From Cricetomys ansorgei (Eukaryota > Chordata > Mammalia > Rodentia > Nesomyidae), in assembly GCA_026225945.1 (NCBI GenBank), contig JAMJFZ010003163.1:22070501-22134500 (forward strand): a stretch of 64,000 bases of DNA. Reading direction: 5' to 3'. The translations under genes and the position numbers were made by a program. Positions within the stretch are counted from its first letter, which is position 1. The number at the start of each line of letters is the position of its first letter. This document shows, piece after piece, positions 34,843 through 44,545 of the stretch. The notes under the pieces were generated by a model. That model was not told the DNA's origin, ran no database searches, and saw only the letters and a list, made by a program, of their open reading frames with translations.

Positions 34843-34993
34843 ATGCCGGGAAGTGGTGGGGCATGCCTTTAAACCCAGCAGTTGGGAGGCAGATCTCTGA
34901 GTTTGAGGCCAGCCAGGTCTACAGAGCAAGTTTCAGGACAGCCAGGGCTATCCAAAGAAACCCTGTCTCGAAAAACCAAAATAAAATAAAACA
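34843..34993 (+). mobile_element. B1 SINE (plus) with perfect 12-bp TSD
   Basis: 'atgccgggaagtggtggggc' to 'gaaaccctgtctcgaaaa' with an ATAAAA/ACAAAA tail. AAATAGATATTC is repeated exactly at 34831-34842 and 34994-35005, a clean L1-mediated target-site duplication. About 20 bp of the body are missing. Confidence 0.97.
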
Positions 34994-35009
34994 AAATAGA
35001 TATTCGTTT

Positions 35010-35034
35010 TGGGTTTTTTTTGTTTTTTTTTTCC
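35010..35034. repeat. T-rich tract
   Basis: T runs broken by G, then 'cccag'. Simple low complexity. Confidence 0.85.
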
Positions 35035-37020
35035 CAGAGGCCTTTTGGGCACAGCAGAGGAAGTTAAGCCCTTGTGTATGTGTGTGCTGTGGAATTCTCA
35101 CTGGCAGAGTATACTGTACTTTTGGTGACTTACTGTCAACTGGAAGGCCACCCAAAATGTGCCAGCATCTGTAACCTAGATCTTAGTGTGTGTTCTTGTT
35201 TCTTCTTTCACTGTGCCCACGTTCAGCTACTAAGTGGATAAGTACACTGTTAAGCCCAGATCATGACACTTGGGGAAAACAACACCCAAGACTCAAGATA
35301 AGCTCACACGTAATTGTCCAGCTGGCTAGCGGCGTTTGCCATGTGGCAGTTCTTGGACGAGGTGAATGTATCCACCAACGATGGTGGGAGATGCAGGGAC
35401 ACCGTATCAGATGTGTTTCACCAGGAGAACAAGATTGATTTATTGTGTTACGCAAGGGCGCAGTGGACCCGGCACCGCTGTGCCGCACGCTATTTTTTTA
35501 TTCCCTCCTCTGCTAAGCATGCAAGTACAAACAGCTTTAACACAATTTCTTACCTAGAAAGGAGCCTGGGGCTGCGTCCAAGTACATTTAACATATGAAA
35601 ATTGAGCTGCTTTGAACTTGTATGTTTTTGATAACTGCTTGGTATGCTTCCTGGAGGATCACCTGTAGGCTTTTCTTTCCAAATCCTAATCCCTTTGATT
35701 GAATGCCAGGACAGATAGCTCTCATTGAATAGCTCCAGAGTCTTGTAATTCTTCCTCCATTCAGAGTTGAAAGGAAGCAGTCCGGATTCAATGGGCAAAT
35801 CCTCGGGTTGAGCTGGAGCAGCTCAAGCGCTTTAAAACTGGAATTGTTTTGTTCCAAATAAGGTTCGGATGGGCTACCGAGTGTTCCCGCAAGCCCTCTG
35901 CTGCCAGGAGCTGCCTCGAGAAACACACGTTTCTTCTGTCAACCTCCCCCAGCCCCCTGCTTCCCACAGCCTGTGTAACCCATAAAGTCCAGATTTTACA
36001 AGCAAGCTTGTGTGAGGTTTTCATGTGGCCATCAGAACACGCTTGACTCCTTGTTTTCTCTCCTCTCTGAGACCAGGTGGACCACCCCTGCCCTCTTCTC
36101 CTTCCCCTCTCAAGGAAGGAATCCCCCGCCGTGTCCTTTAGATCTTTACAGATGTGCCTGGTGGGGACAGGGCTATACCCTTTCAAGATGCTTTTATTTT
36201 GAAACGTTTTGGATGAGCCCGAGGTGCTGTAGCTTGAGAAACCTGGTGACACTGGGGCCTCTTGCCACCTGCTTCTCAGCTGGACACCTCTTTTTTTTTC
36301 GGGGGGGGGCGCACCTACCTGGATTTGTGCCACAATCTCTGTGTTGGGTCTTTTGAGAGATCAAGTTCGCCAAAAGATGGCTCCTTTCTGCTTGGCATCC
36401 TGTGTCTGTCCTAGTTGGCCCAGTAGCTCGTCTGTGGGGGACAGCACCTCTTCTCTCTCTCTGCCTAGTGCCCTGTTTCAGAAGCTTGAAAAGCCATCTC
36501 TTCGTTCAGTGTGTGATTGGCCCTGCTCAGCTTATCAGAGCCGGTGTTCTCTCTGCTGGACAGTCTCACTTCCTCTGCTACTAAATGCACTGACAGACTG
36601 TTTCAGCCATTTTTAGTGAACTAGAAAGCTGAGCACCTTACCTAGGTTGAACTTGAAGAAAGACTAGGAGCTTTATAGCCCCTCCCCGGCCTACGCTCCT
36701 AGCTTAGCCGCTGACACCATTCCTCTATAAAGAGCATAGTAGAGGACATTATAAGGTCATGAACAAACGTTCAAGGCTGGAACCCTCCCATAAGGGAGGC
36801 CACAGAGTGATAACCAGTGCACCACACGAGTCTCCTGAACTCATTTTGCATGTGGTTTGGGGGCTAGAAGTTCTGCCTGGGTCTGTTCTGGGGTTTGTTC
36901 CTGCTTAGCTTATGGATTTTGAGTCATCAATGTTGTCAGTTTATTAACAGCCTTGTTCATTAGATCCTCCCGTCCCCTCTTCTGCTTCTACCTGGAAGAC
37001 TTTTATGACACTGTAATCAT
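35035..37020. other. Single-copy DNA including the longest chance ORF
   Basis: A 181-codon antisense frame at 35788-36333 is the longest in the window. It has no domain, signal or family resemblance and overlaps frames on the other strand. About one such frame is expected by chance in 64 kb on six frames. T9-C-G9 lies at 36291-36309. Confidence 0.5.
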
Positions 37021-37980
37021 GTGTAATTTTTAAGGTGTCTGCAATAAAGCTAAAAACAGAGCCTGGTTTCAACACTTAACCATAAAGGGCGGTGTCTGTT
37101 ACTGCCGATTCTTACAACAATACTTTGGAATGAGAGTAGAAATTTTATGACACATTTTATTGTATTCCTAAATGCGAAAGAGGATTCTAATTTAAAAATA
37201 AGTGGCCATACTTTTTAATTTTTACTTAGCCCGTGTAGCCATTTTAATGTTCCTTTTATGGTTGACTGGTTGATGTTTTAAAACAAGTTCTTCAGGGACC
37301 CCATGCCCATTAGTCACTGGCAATAAAGTCAGAACTTCACTAAAGTAAAACATGTTGCCGTGGCGCAATTAAGAGAACGTCCAGAGATGCCTGCAAATAT
37401 GAAATACAGTGATTTCTGTTATTAATGGATCGGGGGATCCGGCCCCCCTCTCGTAACCTCAATCATGTATATTGGGGGTTATATTTTTACTTGATTTCGT
37501 TGTTTCTCTCAAGGCAGTAAGGGGTTCCATAGCAGGCGCTTAAGGTATACCAATCTTTCTTCTGTAGCCTGTTTCTGAATATAAGCCTTTATTTTTTTTC
37601 ATTTTATGTGGAAAATGGGTGATGTCACTTAGGAAAGCATTTTCCCCCAAAGTGGTTTTGGGAACCAGAATCTGGAGAAGTGTTATTTAAAAGCGATAAC
37701 GCAGTCAGGCTCTGCTTTGTGCTTTAAATAAATGCGGGATTTACAGGCCATATCCCCAACCTGTCCAGTTTTATGGGGGGACAAAATACAGGGATTCATT
37801 TTATCATAGTTTCTTAAAAACCACGTGCGATGGTTGTTTCTCTGCTGTTACAGTGAGGCCTTTGTGTTATTAAGCTCAGTTTGTAGTAATTTAGGAGCAC
37901 TGCGATTTGGTAGTTGTTTAATTTGCAAATGGGCTTGGCCTCTATAACCTCTGAAGGAAAACAGTACTTTCAAACTTTCA
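37021..37980. other. Repeat-free AT-rich block, candidate regulatory DNA
   Basis: About 950 bases with no transposon or microsatellite. It holds CCATAAA and TTTATGG (CDX/HOX-like), a palindromic ATTTGCAAAT (37921-37930, POU-like), CCACGTG, GATGTCA, and a GGGGG/CCCCC inverted pair at 37432-37448. No long frames. Confidence 0.4.
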
Positions 37981-38212
37981 TTGACTCTCAATTGCCAACT
38001 ACAGAGTAAAGTCAGACTTTACAAGCCTCCCTCTAGCTCCACAGAAGACATGTTCCAGAGGACCTGCTGTGGCTCTGGCTGTAGGCCACACTGCACCCCA
38101 CTCCCGTGCCTCCACTCCAGATGCTCCCCTCTGGAAGGCTCTTGGCACAGCCTCTAGGGACTCTTCTAACCAAGCTGTGGAAGGCTCAGGGCATCCTTGC
38201 TGGCTGCTGCGG
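37981..38212. other. Short single-copy gap
   Basis: Reading frames on both strands continue into the minisatellite. No gene called. Confidence 0.55.
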
Positions 38213-38400
38213 CCCATCAGGGTGACCCACCCCCCGTGCTGCCCATCAGGGTGACCCCCCATGCTGCCCATCAGGGTGACCTCCCATGCTGCCCATCAGG
38301 GTGACCCCCCGTGATGCCCATCAGGGTGACCCCCCCATGCTGCCCATCAGGGTGACCCCCATGATGCCCATCAGGGTGACACCCCCCCACACCCCATGCT
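38213..38400. repeat. 25-bp minisatellite, seven copies
   Basis: CATCAGGGTGAC starts at 38215, 38244, 38269, 38294, 38319, 38345 and 38369, separated by C-runs and 'atgctgcc' or 'atgatgcc'. The spacing of 24-29 bp varies with C-run length. Copies differ by only a few bases, suggesting recent turnover. An antisense frame across it is an artefact. Confidence 0.95.
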
Positions 38401-38471
38401 GCGTCTGGAGCGCACACAGCGTAGTCACCGCATCAATAGGCCCTGTTCACCAGTGAGCCTTCTGAGGACAG

Positions 38472-38486
38472 TTTTTTTTTTTTTTT
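38472..38486. repeat. T run of about 15
   Basis: Homopolymer. Could be the antisense poly(A) of an unrecognised retrocopy to its right. Confidence 0.9.
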
Positions 38487-39544
38487 AATCCATTTGTGTC
38501 CAAAGTTGCCACACAAGAACAACACAGTGAGAATTGCATAAACAAGTGGTTTCTTGTCTTTAAAAATGCCAGCAGATGCTTGACAGAGGCAAGTGAGCAG
38601 CAGTTCCTTGCTGTCTTACGACTCATCTGACAGCGCATGTGATACCCGTCATGGAGAGCTACTGCTGAGCTGGTGAACACTGGCGTCACAGACCACCAGC
38701 AACTACACAGAAACCCATGAGAGAACCCAGGTCTAGAAACCTGCTCGTCCTGTTTCATGGCCAGGAACCCTGGCAACCATATCCATGCTGTCTTGGCACC
38801 CTGTTACCCACCTGAGGGCACGTCCCTTCCCCTGCCCTGCCCTCTGCACCTTTGTTCAGCTGGTGAGTAGAGAGCTCTTGATTTCAGGGACAGTAGACCA
38901 GCCAAAGAAGAAAAACTATGGTTGGGTTAAGCCAGTTATGACATTCCTGCTTCCCACCTGGTATCTACTTTCCCAACTTCCTGTGTGACCTGTGTGACGT
39001 GGTAAGTTCTGATCAGTGGTACATAAGGCACAGTGCTGCTAGGGACTTCTGGGAAGAGTTTCTCACACTGTGAAGAGCTTCCTGTTGGTCAGGGGAGCCT
39101 GTTCTCTGCCCTTCCGGAGGTGCCGCCCCCCACGCAGAGTCACACAGGACTGTGGTGACCAACCTGAAGCTCCCACCTCCAGACTTCTGCTTCAATAAGT
39201 AATTATCCTGATGGGTAGTGGTTTTCCGTTCCTTGAAAGACAACATACCACAGCTGATGGCACTTGCTTCTAGAGGGAAAAAGTAAAACTGTAAAAACGA
39301 AGTACCCCGAGGAAAGCTATATGGAGTAAATGTGTCAAACACATGAATGACGTGGCAATGCGCATGACTGGAAGGATCACCAAATGACACCAGAACTCCT
39401 GTTCTTCATTAACTTTCCTCTCTGATCCTCCAGAAACTCTGCGGGATTCTGAGGGTTCAGAACCAAAAGGCGGTTTCTATATCAAGGAACACAGAGTCAA
39501 GTAGGAGATGGGCAGGTAACTAAGAGTATGAAGCTTGCAAGGGG
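38487..39544. other. Single-copy DNA
   Basis: No recognised repeat. Antisense frames at 38447-38776 and 39013-39390 (110-125 codons) do not resemble a known protein. Confidence 0.5.
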
Positions 39545-39605
39545 TTTGTTTTGTTCCCGGAGACAGGGTCTTGCTCTGTAGCCTGGCTTGACATGGTACT
39601 TAGTA
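39545..39605 (-). mobile_element. B1 3' fragment (reverse)
   Basis: 'ccggagacagggtcttgctc' and 'tgtagcctggcttgacatgg' are the antisense B1 3' half; the rest is missing. Confidence 0.7.
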
Positions 39606-39872
39606 CTCAAGGCACTGACCGAATTCAAATGAGAAGACCATGAAACTTTATGTAGGCTGGGGATAGAAGGGGCCAGGAATGGTTCTCTGACTGACGACAA
39701 GGTAAATAAAAAGAACGCATTATAAGGCCAAAAGGCACAAGAGCATTTAGAAATATAAATCTTAATGTTTTGCCCATATTTGATTTGGATCCTTGGTGCT
39801 AAGTCTTTGCAAGGCCAGTGGCAGCTACTGTGTTTGTGTTATTCTTTTTTGGGCGGGGATAGGGGGTTGGTT

Positions 39873-40012
39873 CTTTGAGACAAGGTCTCTTTATGTAATT
39901 CTGACTGTCCTGGAGTTCACTATGTAGACCAGGCTGGCCTCTATCTCAGAGATCTCCCTGCATCTGCCTCCCGAGTGCTGGGATTAAAAGCATGAGCCAC
40001 CATACCTGGCTG
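39873..40012 (-). mobile_element. B1 SINE (reverse, full length)
   Basis: 'tttgagacaaggtctcttta', 'gactgtcctggagttcac', 'tgtagaccaggctggcctc', 'ccgagtgctgggattaaaag', 'gccaccatacctggc'. A good full-length match. Confidence 0.95.
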
Positions 40013-40744
40013 TATTTTTCATCATACTATGTTACTTTTTAAATGTTACTGTTTTGAGTGTATAAGTAAAGATAAAGATAAAGAACAAGAGGACATGGGC
40101 ATAAACCCTCATTTCCCAGAGTGTCTTCCTCAGAACTGAGAGTACAGGAGATGTTAAAGGATTCAAGCAGAATAACTGTGGAGATGGCTTCCAGCGTCAT
40201 TGGAACCAGTGAATTAAGTAAAACTGAAGTGTTCATTACTGGTAAGAAGTCACATGGTCTTGGATGTCTCCTGTTGGTCGCCATTATCCAAAAGAAGATT
40301 GCTACCTGGAGCATCTCCCAAAAAAATAATTGGCCTCCCTGTTTTTGCAACCATTTGCAGTAGCGGGGAATTTGGAAAGATTAATAGAGAGCAGCCTTTC
40401 TGGGAATGGGACTGAAGGATCCCTCTTGAGTGTTTTTAAAGGAGCATTTCATAAAGTGAGAGAGTCAAGATCCTGCTCATGACTAGAGTGAGAAGCAATA
40501 AAGAGACAAAAGAAACAAACCAAACCAGTTGAAGTGAAGTGTGCATGGGTGGGGCTGGGGGTGGGGGAGGGGGTCAGCGACTGTTAAGCAGTGCCCCAGG
40601 CTACTTGGGAACTTCTAGTGCCTTTGCTCCTGGTGTCCAGTTATATCACTGGTTTCTGTGTTCCAGGAAAAGGCCAGCCTCCTGATCACACTCTTCATCT
40701 AATCTAGCTGCTCCTTCCATCGGAACAGTCACAAGGCCCAGCTC
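40013..40744. other. Single-copy DNA with a G-rich run
   Basis: (AAAGAT) repeats near 40067-40085 and a G4-type run at 40547-40573. Overlapping frames at 40039-40363 on both strands are not convincing. Confidence 0.55.
40547..40573 (+). other. G-quadruplex-type sequence
   Basis: Five G-runs of three to five in 27 bases separated by one to two non-G bases, with loops T, CT, T and A. This satisfies the usual intramolecular G4 pattern on the plus strand. Confidence 0.75.
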
Positions 40745-41150
40745 ATGTCATCTTGAGGAAAAAGGGTTTATTGGCTTACTAGCTTCAGGCATAGCTTGAT
40801 CCAGACATTGACAGACTTCATCTTTTTCCTTTCATGTCCTCAGTTGCCCCATACTTAGCTATCCTCATCACTGCCTGAAGCCTCAGCCTCTTCTCCCCTG
40901 ATTGCTACATCTCTGCAGCTGCAGGTTTCACATCCCCGAGCATCACAAGCCCTGCACAGGGGGATATATACTTGGTTTCTCAGAAGCTCGTCTTCTAACT
41001 ATCCCTCCTGAAATTGGATCATGTGTATCCCTGAACTAAGTCATATGACCGGGGGATACAGCCCATAATAAGTCAGCTTCCGCACATACCTACTGCTTTC
41101 CGTTCCCCTGCCAAAGTAGAGAAAGTTCCAGAAGTAACCTCCCCTCTCCA
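40745..41150 (-). mobile_element. Old L1 3'-UTR fragment (L1ME-like, minus)
   Basis: 'gaggaaaaagggtttattgg', 'agcttcaggcatagcttg', 'tggatcatgtgtatccctg' and 'ctaagtcatatgaccggggg' follow the antisense order of an old mammalian L1 3' UTR. Diverged. Confidence 0.55.
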
Positions 41151-42865
41151 AAAAAGGAAACTTTCACAACAGAGGCCTTAGATTTTACCAAACATGACTC
41201 TGGATTCTAAATGTTGGAATATTTAGGGTCCCGGGTCTGACAGCATGAATTAGGCCCCTCTGTGTGGAGCACCGGGGTGCTGACAGCCGTCATGGGGAAT
41301 GCCGGTGCTCACTGAAGAAGTCATGCAGTAAATCCTCTTTGGAAATAAACAGAAAGCAGCTTTTGAGAACCAGGCTTTTACCCCAGACCAGAACCTGTCA
41401 GCCACAGGCAGAAGTCATTAGCAGGATTTATGCTCACCGTATCCAGCACTGAGTCAAAGGGAGATCCGCAGCAGGGGTCTCCCCTTCCGGAAGCCCAGCA
41501 GAGGAATAGGGATGACTTTCCGGGTAAAGTTTCAAAGAACCTAATGCAAAAATCCCCTTAACAAACACTGGGATTTGGCTTTGTAACTCATCCCTCTCTG
41601 GGTTCAGGGCCTGAGGTGTGCAGCCATAGGCCTGCACCACCAGAGGGAGGAAGAAAGGGAGATGTGTCGAAAATACGGAAACTGCTTAGACAAGGCATCT
41701 CTCCCGACTCGGCACCATTTGCATTTTTGCTTGGTGGACCCGCTTTGTGGATGACCCCAGCAGCTGGTGGCTGGCCTGTAGGCAAATCTCTCTCCTCCTA
41801 TTTATAACTTCATTTTGTCTCTACTAAGAATGTACCATTAACTGGCCACATCCTCCCAAAATCTGTGGCAAGTTCAGTTGGAAAAACTCATATCTCCACA
41901 CTGCATTGCAGAGGGTCTCCTCACTTTGGTGTTTCCGCCTCAACAGAAACATACAACATCAAGACTCTGGGCTTTTCTGACTGCTATGTATATGCCTCTG
42001 GCATTGAGAATACTACCAGGGTCTACAACCTACTTTCTGCAAGAGTTGTGAGCACAGACTGCATCCCCCAGGGCTGTACTGTTAATGCCTTCTGGCCCCC
42101 AGTCAGAACCCCTGCAGCCGCTCTTTCTCCGGCTTTTCTTTTCCCTCTCATGTTTGGTTGTGAACTTATTTTGACTGAGGATTTACTTGTCACCCCATGT
42201 TGACATTTCACGTTATTGCATTAAGGAAAACCTAGGAGAAAGCAAACAAGCAAGTGTATTCCGGCAGGTCACAGACGTCCTACTCAGATTTCAAAGAAAA
42301 GCAGGGAGCTGGCTTAGGGTGGAGAATGGGGAACAGATATGTTCACGGAAAGGGGCATCTCTTGGAGTCTGGACCTCAGTCAGATGCTAGAGGTGGGTGT
42401 TCCGCTCAGGTAAGGGTAGTTCCGGAGACTTGGGGGAGATTCTGTTCCCACTGCTGTCCCCGGGAAATCCTGTGGACTCGCGCTAACATTCTGATTCTCT
42501 GATTAGAAGTGACTGCAACAACAAAGAGAATAACTCCGCTCTGAGAACTGTTGCCGCAGCGTCTCTAGGGGACAGGTTTGCTTTGGTCTGTAAATTCCCC
42601 AAAGGCAAGCTGAGACTATGTAAATTAAAGAAATGGAGCCAGTGACAACCAACTCTGTGTTTTTACTTGACTTTCCAGAGCACGTGTCCATCAACGTGTC
42701 CCGGGCCGCACGGCATGGTTAAAGCGCAGCAGCAGTCGCCTTCTGCTGGTTTTAATCGCTGTAGCGTGTGCCGAGGCGAAGAGTTGGAGCCACTGGCTGT
42801 ATGCTTTCTTGATTTTTTTATACCTTGCAGCTATTTTCTTTGATTCATCAGAATCTTATTTTGTT
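41151..42865. other. Single-copy DNA with a CpG-dense spot
   Basis: No repeat recognised. 11 CpGs lie in 42682-42779. A donor-like CAG/GTAAGG at 42406 follows an 82-codon frame but no matching acceptor or protein was found. Not called as an exon. Confidence 0.5.
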
Positions 42866-42981
42866 TTATTTTAAGCCAGTATCATACAGTGTAGCAAGAC
42901 CTAGCCTCAAACTCAGTGTCCTCCTGCCTCAGCCTCCCAAGTACTGGAATGTCAGGCAGGCTTGAACTACTGCTCCCAGAT
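42866..42981 (-). mobile_element. B1-like SINE (reverse, diverged)
   Basis: 'tagcctcaaactcagtgtcc' and 'tgcctcagcctcccaagtac' are antisense B1/PB1 landmarks; the promoter-side end is eroded. Confidence 0.75.
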
Positions 42982-43421
42982 CCACTGGAATTTCGAACAA
43001 TAAGGAAAATAGGAGGCAGTAGGCACTCCGAGCCGAGCTCAGCAGCCGACCTGTCTCGGCTACGTCACTCTTTGCCCTTGGTCCCTATTTTACTCCATCA
43101 AGCAATGAGGAGCTTAAGCTAGGTCGGAGCTAGCAGGCCCCTCACTCCTGAGTGTGACTGTTCCAGGGCCCCCTTTCCTATCTCAAATTAAGTTTTTAAG
43201 ACTTTAAATTTTTTATTTTATTCATTTAAAGCCAAAAAATAAAATAACCCATGCTATCAAACCATGCCATTAACCCATTTAAGACCGCTGGCCACACTTA
43301 GAGGAAACGTCAATCTTACTGGGATTGTGCCTGTAGCCTGTGTGTCAGGGCTCTACCCCTCCTTGAATAAGAAGTATTTTTGTCTCCTGGTCTTCCCTTG
43401 TCCTGAAGCCCTCTGCCTTGT

Positions 43422-43442
43422 GGGGTGTGTGTGTGTGTGTGT
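43422..43442. repeat. (TG)n microsatellite
   Basis: About ten TG units beside a SINE remnant. Confidence 0.9.
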
Positions 43443-43525
43443 GATGGTTTTTATTACGTAGTCTAGGGTAGCCTCATGCTCTTGACCCTTCTGCCTCAGC
43501 ATCCTCAACACTGAGGTTAACCTTC
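43443..43525 (-). mobile_element. B1-like remnant (reverse)
   Basis: 'tagtctagggtagcctcatg' and 'tctgcctcagcatcctcaac' retain the antisense B1 order in a shortened copy. Confidence 0.5.
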
Positions 43526-44394
43526 ATATTTTATTGTTGAGAAGTTGCCCTCTTAGGCCTTCCTTGACTACCTTGGTGAAGGTACCTCCCCATCCCCTGC
43601 CCTCAGCTCTGTCTAAAAGATCCTGTGTCTCTGCACTAAGATGAGGTAACTGTTGCCCTGAGCCCGTCTCCCTTCTGGGCACAAGTGCGTTCCTTGCCTA
43701 TGTATTGAGAGGATGAATGAGAAATGTTTATTGCCTACCTCTGTTCTAGTAACCCTAGTTTTGGAAATGGGTAAGAGCTTTTTACCTGGGGGCCTCCATG
43801 TCCTGTCTCTCATATATCCAGTGATTCAGAGGAGGCTGGAATGTGTTGACCTTAATTGCTAAAGGGGGCACAGAGGGTGGGAAAAAATAACTTTCAGCAT
43901 GTGATTTAATTACAAATTTGCAAAATATTGTTATACTGTGATCTACTCATCTCTACTAGGTCTCTGAAATAATTCTTCATTTTATAGTTTTGAAGCCACA
44001 CACTGTAGTTTTACTGTCTTTGTTTTTTCCTTTTGTTCTATAACATCACTGGAAACTCCTTGTGTGACTCTTCCTCATAGACATAAAATACACACACAAA
44101 TGTCAGTTCTAAACTCAAGTCCCTCAGCCCATAAAGTGTCAAACTAGATTTCGGACCCCTTCCTGGAAACTCAGTGCTTCTTTGCCACCCTCGCTAGATA
44201 AAGCCCTTCACCTTCTTGTGAATCTCAGAAGTTCACAAGTGGGAAGTGTGCTGGATGTCAGCTTCCTAGCACCCCCTTTCTAGAGAAGTGGGGAGCCCTA
44301 AAAAGCAAGCCGCACAGGCTCTGTTGACTCGCCCACCTTGACAGGTTGTCCTTTTTGACTCTGGTGTGCAAAGCCACCTGCCTGACACTTCTGC
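43526..44394. other. Single-copy DNA
   Basis: No gene or repeat recognised. 43880-44070 is AT-rich. Confidence 0.6.
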
Positions 44395-44545
44395 ATACAA
44401 CCTCACAGGTTCCTCATCCCTAAATCTAGCAATTAAAACCCTTAAAACATTCTCATGAGGATTAAATGAAACAACAGCCATGTGTATGTATTAGCATGGT
44501 GTTTAGGACACACATATTTCGTACCTACTATTATGTTGGTATAGT
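44395..44545 (-). mobile_element. MIR SINE (reverse)
   Basis: 'ggttcctcatccctaaatc', 'tctcatgaggattaaatgaa', 'gcatggtgtttaggacac' and 'tacctactattatg' follow the antisense MIR consensus. Old insertion. Confidence 0.7.

Noticed and set aside
35788..36333. Longest open frame (181 codons, minus)
   Set aside because: No domain or family resemblance, overlaps frames on the other strand, and about one frame this long is expected by chance in 128,000 codons read over six frames at roughly one stop per 20 codons.
42400..42415. Strong splice-donor string CAG/GTAAGG after an open frame
   Set aside because: No acceptor, no recognisable protein and no partner exon. A similar string at 17567 shows how often this arises.
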